A DNA stretch of 45,562 bases from Saprospiraceae bacterium (GTDB taxonomy: Bacteria; Bacteroidota; Bacteroidia; Chitinophagales; Saprospiraceae), in assembly GCA_020631375.1 (NCBI GenBank), contig JAHDHJ010000004.1:1-45562 (forward strand). Direction: 5' to 3'. Numbering within the stretch: position 1 is the stretch's first letter; the number at the start of each line of letters is the position of its first letter. Below, one piece after another: positions 26,418 through 33,578 of the stretch. The notes under the pieces were generated by a model. The model made no database searches, had not been told where the DNA came from, and worked only from the letters and a program-made list of their open reading frames with translations. Position numbers and translations under genes: made by a program.

Positions 26418-28394
26418 CTAATTCCTTATGAATTTCAAATGCCCCGATTTCGTTTTAATAAAATAAATTCCTTTAGGAAACTCGGAAATATTTAATTTTA
26501 ATATTCCTTCTGAATCATGATTGAATTCAGTCATTATACTCCCACTATAATTATGAATAGAAAATAATTCTCCTTTTCCCATACCGTCTAAATAAATAAA
26601 ATCAGAACTTAAAGTAGGATAGATTTTAAACGGATTATTCTTTCTTTTATTAATGTTGATAATTGTCGAATAAGAAAATGAGCCATCCAAATCCATGGAT
26701 TTTAATCTATAATAATTAATAGCTTTTGGAGAATTGTCCTTGAACTTATACTCTGCTCCTAAGACATTATCCAATCCTTTTTCTTTTCCTATATATTCAA
26801 AATCAACTCCATTCTCAGATCGTTCCACTTCAAAATGTGAGAAATTATTTTCAGAGGCTGTCACCCAATGTAAAAGCACTTCTTCATTTCTCATCTCGCC
26901 ATTAAAAGACAAAAGCTCTATTGGTAATAACAAAACTGTCCTTGCAAAGAGATAATCATCCAAGCAGAAAGTTCCTGTTTCATGTCCGAATTGTAAATTG
27001 ACAGAAGCATTCGCATTCACAGTAGAAGTATAAGTATGGGAATACATCGCCCAATTATCTGTGAGTGTAAAAGTCTTTCCGGTGTAATAAGTAAAATCCA
27101 CAGAATTAATCAGGGCAATAGACATTAATTTATTATTGGCATCCGCCTTTGCCCAAAAACTCATCGTATAATTTTCTCCCATTACAATGTCCTGATGAAT
27201 TGGTGAAATTTGGATTTCCCAAGCATTCCCACCTATGCTTGTTACATTGGCACACATGGATTTGCTACCTGAATGCACATCTACCGTATTGATGCTAAAA
27301 TTCGCAGCACCCGCGAAAACATCGGAATTCCAATCCGCAAAATCTAATTCAAATCCGGGATTCGGGGCGAGATTCGGAGAGACTGTAACGGCTATATTCG
27401 ATGTAGCATTCCCACAGGTATTCGTCATTGTCACTTCGATATTCCCACTTGCCGATCCCATATCCACAGTAATTTCATGAGTACCGGCTCCTGCCGTAAT
27501 CGTAGATCCGGTAGGAACAGTCCAAGAATAAGTTGTACTTGTAATATCGGGGACAGAATAAATGACACCTGAAGCAGTTGGCTCGACAGTTAGATCTCCT
27601 CTTATTTTGATATCATCCAATTCTTGATAGACCCTTACATAATCAATTTCTAGAATCTGTGGAAACACAGTCGTTCCGTCAGGAGCTCCCGGCCAATCTC
27701 CTCCGACAGCCAAATTCAGAATGAAATGAAAATCCTGATCAAAAGGAAAAATATATGCCCCCTCATCCCCTGCATTGAATGTGTGGAATTGCAGACCATC
27801 CACATACCAGCGGATTTGTGTGGGTTCCCATTCTACCGTAAAAGTATGGAACGTCCCATCATTGTAATTACCCGGCGAATTGTTATTGGAATTACCCGAA
27901 GAACCTTTATCATTCCAAGCATTTCCAAAATGGCAAGTACCATGTACTATACTAGGCTGATGTCCTAGATATTCCATAATATCAATCTCGCCACTCCTTG
28001 GCCAAGTACCATATACACTTTCGCTTGGCATCATCCAGAAAGCTGGCCATATCCCTTGTCCTACGGGCAATTTTATACTCGCTTCCATTTTCCCATAAGT
28101 CCAATCTCCTTTCCCAATACTTCTTATTCTGGCTGAGGTGTAGTTGGCTCCCATATAGGCTTCGCTTTTGGCTTCTATCTTTAAGCTTCCGCCAGACACG
28201 TAGGCATTATCCACACGATCCGTATAATATTGTAATTCATTATTTCCCCATCCCCCGCCACCGGTTTGGTAAGTCCATTTTGTATTATCTAGGCTCGAAC
28301 CATTGAATTCATCTTCCCACACAAGATTGTAACATTGTGAAAATGTGCTAAATGAAAAGAAGGTGCTAATTATTGTAATAAATATATTTTTCAT
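26418..28394 (-). CDS. Secreted GH16 beta-glucanase (laminarinase-like) with T9SS tail
   Basis: 658 residues, multi-domain. Signal peptide 1-19. GH16 domain about 20-258: LVWEDEFNGSSLDNTKW, GGWGNNELQYYTDR, KLPVGQGIWPAFWMMP, the catalytic site SGEIDIMEYLG with nucleophile and acid/base glutamates, and HTFTVEWEPTQIRWYVDG. A PKD-like domain follows (about 265-342), then a CBM4/9-like carbohydrate-binding domain (about 343-485, NPGFELDFADW, ENYTMSFWAKADANN). A fibronectin-like stretch (LLSFNGEMRNEEVLLHWVTA) and a C-terminal T9SS sorting domain (FKIYPTLSSDFIYLD to LKFIRN) end the protein. It should hydrolyse beta-1,3 or mixed beta-glucans outside the cell; the exact substrate is inferred from family resemblance. 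Confidence 0.92.
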   Translation of the reverse strand: MKNIFITIISTFFSFSTFSQCYNLVWEDEFNGSSLDNTKWTYQTGGGGWGNNELQYYTDRVDNAYVSGGSLKIEAKSEAYMGANYTSARIRSIGKGDWTYGKMEASIKLPVGQGIWPAFWMMPSESVYGTWPRSGEIDIMEYLGHQPSIVHGTCHFGNAWNDKGSSGNSNNNSPGNYNDGTFHTFTVEWEPTQIRWYVDGLQFHTFNAGDEGAYIFPFDQDFHFILNLAVGGDWPGAPDGTTVFPQILEIDYVRVYQELDDIKIRGDLTVEPTASGVIYSVPDITSTTYSWTVPTGSTITAGAGTHEITVDMGSASGNIEVTMTNTCGNATSNIAVTVSPNLAPNPGFELDFADWNSDVFAGAANFSINTVDVHSGSKSMCANVTSIGGNAWEIQISPIHQDIVMGENYTMSFWAKADANNKLMSIALINSVDFTYYTGKTFTLTDNWAMYSHTYTSTVNANASVNLQFGHETGTFCLDDYLFARTVLLLPIELLSFNGEMRNEEVLLHWVTASENNFSHFEVERSENGVDFEYIGKEKGLDNVLGAEYKFKDNSPKAINYYRLKSMDLDGSFSYSTIININKRKNNPFKIYPTLSSDFIYLDGMGKGELFSIHNYSGSIMTEFNHDSEGILKLNISEFPKGIYFIKTKSGHLKFIRN

Positions 28395-28430
28395 TTACCG
28401 AATAAATAAAGATGGTTAAAAATAACAAAA

Positions 28431-28456
28431 CCCTTTCAATTGTAACAGAGAAAGGG
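28431..28456 (-). terminator. Terminator of the ABC transporter gene
   Basis: A 7-bp stem (28431-28437 with 28450-28456) is followed on the minus strand by TTTTGTTATTTTT. It lies between the end of the ABC gene (28502) and the start of the GH16 gene (28394), so it separates the two transcripts. Confidence 0.65.
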
Positions 28457-28501
28457 CTTTATTTATTAATCGTATATTTTATTAAAACAGCTTCTAGGAA
28501 T

Positions 28502-30298
28502 TTATTTCCCTAACCTGCTAACAATATCTTCCGTTTTTCCTTTAGGAATCGCAGCGATTAATTTTTGGGTATATTCCATCTTCGGATTAGCATAAATCTC
28601 ATCGGCAATTCCAGCTTCTTCCACCTTTCCTTTATTCATGACAATCATTCTATCACTCATGAATTTTACCACAGAAAGATCATGGGAAATGAAAATATAA
28701 GTGAAATCGAATTTTTGCCGCAATTCCATTAGCAAGTTCAAGACCTGTGCTTGTACAGAAACATCCAATGCCGAAACGGATTCATCACAAATAATGAATT
28801 TCGGTTCCATCGCCAATGCCCGTGCTATACAAATTCGTTGCCTTTGTCCTCCGGAAAATTCATGCGGATAACGGGTGAAATGCCTCGCTTCCAAACTTAC
28901 CGTTTCCAATAAATCCACAACCTTTTCCCTTCGTACTTTATCATTTGCCAATATCCCATGTACCTGCATGGGTTCCATTATGGCATTGCCAATGGTCATC
29001 CTTGGGTTCAATGAAGAATAGGGATCTTGAAAAATGATTTGCATATCCCTACGCAATTCTTTCATGTCAGCATCACCTAAATCAAGGACATTTTTGCCAT
29101 TGAAAATCACTTCTCCTCCTTTTATTGGCGCAAGACGCAATAAAGACCTACCTAAAGTGGTCTTCCCACAGCCGGATTCTCCCACCAAACCCATTGTCTC
29201 CCCAGGATAAACATCAAAACTGACATCATCCACTGCTTTTACCCAACTAGTTGTCTTCCCGAAAAAATTCTTTTCCGAAGGGAACCAAGTTTTTAAATTC
29301 CTGACTTGTAATATAGGTTCTTTAGTATGTAATGCTTTTAACCTTGCTTCCGTTTCTGATGGTTTTGTCTTTACAGAATCAATGACTTCTTTAAGTGAAG
29401 CTACCTTTTCTGTAATTGTCCTTTCTCCATCTTCTCCGAATTCCACATCCATGAAATCCGATACAATCGGCAACCTACTCATTCTATAATCCAGCGGCGG
29501 GCGACAAGCCAATAATCCTTTCGTATATGGATGCTTGGGGTCAGTGAAAATATCCAAGGCATTTCCTTGTTCTACGATTTTTCCTTTATACATCACAATG
29601 ACATGATCAGCAATTTCGGCGATTACCCCCAAATCATGGGTAATGAAAATAATCGAAGCATCTATTTCGGATTTGAGATTATTCATCAATTCCAAAATGG
29701 TCTTCTGGACGGTTACGTCCAATGCCGTTGTTGGTTCATCTGCTATTAATACATCGGGGTTACAAGACATTGCCATAGCAATCATAACCCTTTGCTTTTG
29801 TCCTCCGGACAATTGATGGGGATATGCATTGAAAATCCTTTCCGGATTAGGCAATTGTACCTTTGCAAATAATTCCAAGGTCAAATCCTTAGCATCTTCA
29901 TCAGATTTGTTTTGGTGCAATTTTATGGCTTCGGTTACTTGATCCCCGCATTTGAAAACAGGATTCAATGAAGTCATTGGTTCTTGGAAAATCATGGAAA
30001 TTTCATTTCCCCTGATTTTTTGCATTTCCGATTCAGAAAGCTGAACCAAATCAATCGGTTCTCCCTCAAGGGGATAATACAATATCTGTCCGCCCACTAT
30101 TTTTCCCGGAGGGTTCGGAATCAATCGCATAGCAGAAAGTGAGGTAACGGATTTACCGGAACCTGATTCCCCGACTATACCTACTGTTTCTCCTCTATTA
30201 ACAGTAAAACTGACATTATCCACTGCTTTCACTATACCTTCTTCCGTAGTGAAGTGCGTTTCCAGATTAATAACCTCTAAAAGTTTCTTTTTTTCCAT
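28502..30298 (-). CDS. Tandem ATP-binding protein of a peptide/nickel-type ABC transporter
   Basis: 598 residues made of two fused ATPase domains, as in YejF or GsiA. The first (about 5-260) has Walker A GESGSGKS, Q-loop MIFQEPMTSLNPVF, signature LSGGQKQR and Walker B VLIADEPTTALD. The second (about 310-590) has GESGCGKTT, IIFQDPYSSLNPRM, FSGGQRQR and FIICDESVSALD. The linker, about 45 residues, carries the usual oligopeptide-domain extension (PYTKGLLACRPPLDYR). Such proteins power import of oligopeptides, glutathione or nickel. No permease or binding-protein gene is adjacent, so the membrane partners are encoded elsewhere. A good promoter candidate lies upstream at 30334-30361. Confidence 0.92.
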   Translation of the reverse strand: MEKKKLLEVINLETHFTTEEGIVKAVDNVSFTVNRGETVGIVGESGSGKSVTSLSAMRLIPNPPGKIVGGQILYYPLEGEPIDLVQLSESEMQKIRGNEISMIFQEPMTSLNPVFKCGDQVTEAIKLHQNKSDEDAKDLTLELFAKVQLPNPERIFNAYPHQLSGGQKQRVMIAMAMSCNPDVLIADEPTTALDVTVQKTILELMNNLKSEIDASIIFITHDLGVIAEIADHVIVMYKGKIVEQGNALDIFTDPKHPYTKGLLACRPPLDYRMSRLPIVSDFMDVEFGEDGERTITEKVASLKEVIDSVKTKPSETEARLKALHTKEPILQVRNLKTWFPSEKNFFGKTTSWVKAVDDVSFDVYPGETMGLVGESGCGKTTLGRSLLRLAPIKGGEVIFNGKNVLDLGDADMKELRRDMQIIFQDPYSSLNPRMTIGNAIMEPMQVHGILANDKVRREKVVDLLETVSLEARHFTRYPHEFSGGQRQRICIARALAMEPKFIICDESVSALDVSVQAQVLNLLMELRQKFDFTYIFISHDLSVVKFMSDRMIVMNKGKVEEAGIADEIYANPKMEYTQKLIAAIPKGKTEDIVSRLGK

Positions 30299-30333
30299 GT
30301 CCTATTTTTCCATGTCATTATGAAGATGTTTTC

Positions 30334-30361
30334 CAAAAGTAAAGAAAACTTGGGAAATCAA
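30334..30361 (-). promoter_or_regulatory. Candidate promoter of the ABC transporter gene
   Basis: On the minus strand TTG (30361-30359) is followed after 17 bases by TACTTTTG (30341-30334). This fits the TTG-N17-23-TAnnTTTG pattern described for Flavobacterium-type promoters. The start codon at 30298 lies 35 bases on. Confidence 0.55.
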
Positions 30362-30441
30362 ATCCAATTTGCTTGGCAATCGTTAAGAAATTATTCTAAT
30401 ATGAATACGGGAAAGGTAAAATTAAGCTTAGGATATTAAAT

Positions 30442-30837
30442 CTAGCAACAAGTTTTCATCAATTTCCAATTCAAAACATGGGAAACAGCAACTATGCTAC
30501 CGCCTATCGCAGTAACAAAATGTTCGGTAAAACCATGAGGCAAAAACCTGCTCCCGATAAGGAATAGAAATCCTATGGCGACAATTTTCAAGGGTAGGGG
30601 ATTTTTATGCTTATTTCTGTATGATGGAATTAAGGACCAGGTAGCAATCACTGCACTTATCCCTAAAAACACAAATTCTATGGTATGGTTCGCTAAAAAA
30701 GAAAAGCCACTCAATGCAGAAAAAGTCAAGACCAAAGGCAAGGCCGCACAATGTATGGCACAAAGCATAGAAGCAAGAAAGCCCAGGAAATCCTTATTGA
30801 ATGAAAAGAATTTTGACAAATTTATCGTTTTAGCCAT
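30442..30837 (-). CDS. MerC-domain integral membrane protein
   Basis: 131 residues from the ATG at 30837 (MAKTINLSKFFSF). An in-frame ATG at 30864 would start within the TTGCAA-rich region and is less likely. Four hydrophobic segments: FLASMLCAIHCAALPLVLTF with the MerC Cys-x2-His-Cys motif in helix 1, then IEFVFLGISAVIATW, IVAIGFLFLIGS and GSIVAVSHVLNW, ending in a KTCC cysteine pair. MerC was first known for mercury uptake, but single MerC-domain proteins beside Fur-type repressors are common in Bacteroidota and probably handle zinc or another metal. That reading is inference. It lies downstream of the His-rich lipoprotein and Fur-family genes on the same strand, but repeated palindromic half-sites in front of it suggest its own control. 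Confidence 0.82.
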   Translation of the reverse strand: MAKTINLSKFFSFNKDFLGFLASMLCAIHCAALPLVLTFSALSGFSFLANHTIEFVFLGISAVIATWSLIPSYRNKHKNPLPLKIVAIGFLFLIGSRFLPHGFTEHFVTAIGGSIVAVSHVLNWKLMKTCC

Positions 30838-30840
30838 ATT

Positions 30841-30890
30841 ATTGCAATTAAGTTGCGTTTGCAAATTTATGCAACACTATTGCAATAAGC
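30841..30890 (-). promoter_or_regulatory. Cluster of TTGCAA-type half-sites upstream of merC-like gene
   Basis: Within 50 bases just before the start codon are ATTGCAAT (30841-30848), GTTGCGTTTGCAAATTTATGCAAC-type pairing (30852-30875), and the palindrome TGCAA-N5-TTGCA (30870-30884). The arrangement looks like operator sites for a dimeric repressor. The Fur/Zur-type regulator two genes upstream is the natural candidate, by inference. Confidence 0.45.
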
Positions 30891-30912
30891 AAGTTTGAAG
30901 GCTAGGAAATAA

Positions 30913-31374
30913 TCATTTCTTCAAAAATGCAGATGCTTTAGTTTCCAAATCCTTGATATTATCCAGGAAAGCTTTTTGGGTTTCCATCATGTCTTGGGGA
31001 GTGAGCTGAACCTCATTTCCATGATGATGATGATGATGATGATGTTCATGCCCTTCATGGGAGTGATCGTGCTCATGTTCATGACCTGGAACCTCTATAT
31101 GGTTCTCGGACCAAAGTTCATAACCCCTCATAATACCATGATAAGTTTCCAACCATTGTTTTTCTTCTTCTGAAAGCTCTTTTCCTTGGATTTCAATGGA
31201 TGCCGCTTGGCTCGTTAATTCCTTAGCCATTATCTTGAAATTCTTCTCATGTTCCAAGGCTTCCATATGATATTCTGCAGCTTCTTTCAACAAGGGATTG
31301 TCCGCATTATTCTTAGTGCTATTCCCACAGGAAAATATTAAAAAGGCTAAGCTCAAAATCAGAATAATTCTCAT
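30913..31374 (-). CDS. Histidine-rich metal-binding lipoprotein
   Basis: 153 residues. A lipoprotein signal with lipobox IFSC (Cys16). The mature part is helical and charged (ADNPLLKEAAEYHMEALEHE), then at about residues 97-119 comes a histidine-rich stretch (GHEHEHDHSHEG followed by eight or more consecutive His), and a helical C-terminus. A run of CAT/CAC codons visible as ATG repeats at 31021-31045 encodes it. It should bind zinc, copper or nickel in the periplasm as a buffer or chaperone. The ATG overlaps the stop of the Fur-family gene by four bases, so the two are translationally coupled. No known family name is certain. Confidence 0.8.
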   Translation of the reverse strand: MRIILILSLAFLIFSCGNSTKNNADNPLLKEAAEYHMEALEHEKNFKIMAKELTSQAASIEIQGKELSEEEKQWLETYHGIMRGYELWSENHIEVPGHEHEHDHSHEGHEHHHHHHHHGNEVQLTPQDMMETQKAFLDNIKDLETKASAFLKK

Positions 31375-31790
31375 AATTTACATTTTTCACAAATTCCATT
31401 GATAATAAGGTGGGCAGATTCTTGCTGAAAACCTTGTGGCAAATTGACCATAGGAACAACCACTTCATCCAAACAAACGGTTTCGCAGCATTTTCCACAA
31501 TGGAAATGTGCATGATCGTCTTCATGGTGATGGTGTTCGCATTCTCCGGCACAAAGTGCATACCGAGCCACTTCAGTCCCATCTATCGCCTTGTGGATGA
31601 TTCCCGTTTCCTCAAAAGATTTCAGAGTACGATATAATGTTACCCGATCGGTATCTTCCATTTCTTTTTCCAATTGGCCATGCGAGATTGCTGTATCACT
31701 CTCTAAGAAATACGCCAAGACCTGAATCCGGACAGCAGTCTTTCTCAAGTCATGTTTCGCTAATATGTCAGATACCCGATTTATGTCCAT
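31371..31790 (-). CDS. Fur-family metal-dependent repressor, probably Zur-like
   Basis: 139 residues. The N-terminal winged helix reads LAKHDLRKTAVRIQVLAYFL and DRVTLYRTLKSFEETGIIHK. The dimerisation domain has CAGECEHHHHEDDHAHFHCG, CCETVCLD and the final CEKC, giving the Cys4 structural zinc site (C-x2-C twice) and a histidine-rich sensor site. Length fits Fur. The extra histidines and the downstream His-rich lipoprotein and MerC-like genes favour zinc as the sensed metal, though Fur or Nur cannot be excluded. It is the first gene of the cluster. Confidence 0.88.
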   Translation of the reverse strand: MDINRVSDILAKHDLRKTAVRIQVLAYFLESDTAISHGQLEKEMEDTDRVTLYRTLKSFEETGIIHKAIDGTEVARYALCAGECEHHHHEDDHAHFHCGKCCETVCLDEVVVPMVNLPQGFQQESAHLIINGICEKCKL

Positions 31791-31893
31791 ATGGCAAAGT
31801 TCAGTATTTTTTATTCGTCTTCCAAATTTAATGAAAATCCTAATCCCTGGAGATGTAATTGATTTTCATTCTTATGCTCAATGAATTGTATAA

Positions 31894-31970
31894 TATCTGT
31901 TGCGTAAAACGCAACAGATATTAGTATTTAGGCTCTAGTATCTAGATTTATAATGGTTTTCTACGAAATG
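31894..31970. repeat. GTTGCGT-family palindrome plus extended repeat
   Basis: A 12-bp perfect stem, TATCTGTTGCGT-AAA-ACGCAACAGATA (31894-31920), is followed by TTAGTATTTAGGCTCTAGTATCTAG and TTATAATGGTTTTCTACGAAA. The sequence matches 19413-19490 closely in the same orientation. It lies between the Fur-family gene's promoter side and the transposase remnant, whose stop codon falls inside it (31961-31963). Confidence 0.6.
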
Positions 31971-32412
31971 GTTCGTGAATGATTATGCTTTGATTTAAAA
32001 ATATGCCTCGCTGCAAAATATTTGGATACTTTTTTCAAATCCTCCGAACGTCGGCAGACAAGAGCGGAATAATAAGCCAACAAAATGCCGTGCTCTTCCG
32101 TAGCCAATTTTTGGTCTGCTACCAGATGCATCGTTGTATTATTGATGATGTCAATGCCGGCGAAACCACCTATTTCCAAACCCCATTTGCTTTTCCCTCC
32201 ACAAGCCTACCAAAAATAACCCTCTCAGGGTGTATGCTTCCCGCTTTTTGATATGTAATGCGAGTCGAACGCCGTAATCTGTTCATATTCAAAAACCATG
32301 TCTCCCCCGAATCCTGTATTGCAAACTAATTTTTTTTCAAAAAATTGCTTTGCCATTTGCCTATCTCAGGCATTTTATCCAATATTGTCATTGTGAATGT
32401 TTCTACATTCAT
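31961..32412 (-). pseudogene. Remnant of an IS4-type transposase
   Basis: Read on the minus strand from an ATG at 32412, the pieces are NVETFTMTILDKMPEIGKWQ, then after a one-base frameshift in an A/T run (about 32329-32346) CNTGFGGDMVFEYEQ, ITAFDSHYISKSGKHTP, a TGA (32225-32227), EGYFW, a TAG (32207-32209), and ACGGKSKWGLEIGGFAGIDI to a stop at 31961. The order and wording match Bacteroidota IS4-type DDE transposases as I recall them (AFDPS-YISKSGK-TPG, GYFWSGCAG, KWGLE, TAMHL-A-QT, LLAYY, DLKKVSKY). Both nonsense codons are one C-to-T change from sense. The second DDE aspartate region is altered, and the protein ends early, about 150 codons against 400 or so. Confidence 0.8.
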
Positions 32413-32705
32413 CAGGTGAAAGTCTTGTTTCGCTTCGCAAAATCAAAACTATGACTTTTACCTTTTTTATGTCTAATATAAGTGCTTCAAGGTATTTGGT
32501 TGGGTAATTCTACGAACACGAACGATTAGAGGAATTTGTGTAAATTAGTGGCGGGAAAAACTGCCACGAATCCCACGAATACTGGACTATTCATCGCTTA
32601 ATTTAATACACCCGAAAGGTAAGGAATCTATTATAAATTCATATTTGTTTAAATATCTCAAGGCACTTAATAGAAATCTTCACGAACCATTGTTACATAG
32701 ACTTT
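32413..32705. other. Intergenic region without a gene
   Basis: About 290 bases between the transposase remnant and the cyclase-family gene. The only structure I see is a short hairpin-like GTGGCGGG...CTGCCAC near 32550-32567, with repeated CACGAAT nearby. No promoter element was clear. Confidence 0.4.
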
Positions 32706-33458
32706 ATGAAAATACAAATATCAGACAAAGGAGAAAATTATAATGCAGATTTATCCAAGCCTCTGGACATTTCAATCCCCTTGAGAGAGGGATTGGAAAA
32801 TGTTAATTGTTTTTATGCTCCCGCAATGTCCACCTCCCCTGTGGTATCGGGTGGTTTTATTGGTTCAACAGCAAAAGGCGGACCATTGAATTTCCTTAAT
32901 GTCACGTTCAATCCACACGGAAACGGAACACATACCGAATGTGTTGGGCATATTGCCAAAGAAAAATATACAATTAACCAATGCCTTAAAAAATTTTGGT
33001 TTTTGGCAGAGTTGATAAGTATATATCCTACACAAACACAAACAAATGGAGATAGGATAATTACAAAAGAACAAATTGAGGCTGCAATCCAACACAAAAA
33101 CACAGAAGCCTTAATCATTCGGACACATCCGAATGACGTTTTAAAGTTGAAAGCCAATTATTCAGGAGTCAATCCTCCATATTTAGAAGCAGATGCTATT
33201 TCCTATCTAGTCAATTTGGGAATCAATCATTTATTAGTTGATTTGCCATCTGTGGATAGGGAGGAAGATGGAGGGGCATTAGCATCTCATAAAGCATTTT
33301 GGGACTATCCTGATAATACAAAAGCGGATAGAACCATCACAGAGTTAGTGTATCTACCCAATTCGATAAAGGATGGGAAATATGTATTAAATTTACAAAT
33401 TGCTTCATTTGAGATAGACGTTAGTCCTAGTAAACCCGTTTTATATGAAATATTTTAG
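32706..33458 (+). CDS. Cyclase-family metal hydrolase, possible kynurenine formamidase
   Basis: 250 residues. The metal-site motif HGNGTHTECVGHI (around 72-84) is the H-x-G-T-H-x-E/D-x3-H signature of the cyclase family (PF04199), which includes bacterial kynurenine formamidase KynB and isatin hydrolase. LLVDLPSVDREEDGG and SHKAFW (about 179-200) also fit. KynB proteins are shorter (about 210), and this one has an N-terminal extension and a central insert, so the exact substrate is uncertain. Since tryptophan 2,3-dioxygenase and kynureninase are encoded in the same window, hydrolysis of N-formylkynurenine is a reasonable guess. It appears to be cytoplasmic and monocistronic. Confidence 0.75.
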   Translation: MKIQISDKGENYNADLSKPLDISIPLREGLENVNCFYAPAMSTSPVVSGGFIGSTAKGGPLNFLNVTFNPHGNGTHTECVGHIAKEKYTINQCLKKFWFLAELISIYPTQTQTNGDRIITKEQIEAAIQHKNTEALIIRTHPNDVLKLKANYSGVNPPYLEADAISYLVNLGINHLLVDLPSVDREEDGGALASHKAFWDYPDNTKADRTITELVYLPNSIKDGKYVLNLQIASFEIDVSPSKPVLYEIF

Positions 33459-33519
33459 CTCAGACAGTCTTATAGTCACCATATGTTTTAGTTAATATTT
33501 TTTTTTGGGAATAGTTTGC

Positions 33520-33527
33520 TAATTTTG
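33520..33527 (+). promoter_or_regulatory. Candidate -7 element (TAATTTTG) for the isomerase cluster
   Basis: Matches TAnnTTTG, 51 bases before the start of the first peptidyl-prolyl isomerase gene. No TTG lies at normal -33 spacing. Confidence 0.35.
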
Positions 33528-33578
33528 CATAACTTTTTTTGATCCCTTAATTACTTTATTGTAAAATCATTTTTTTCC

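Noticed and set aside
31021-31045. ATGATG microsatellite considered as a stand-alone repeat
   Set aside because: It is simply the coding sequence of the histidine run in the metal-binding lipoprotein.
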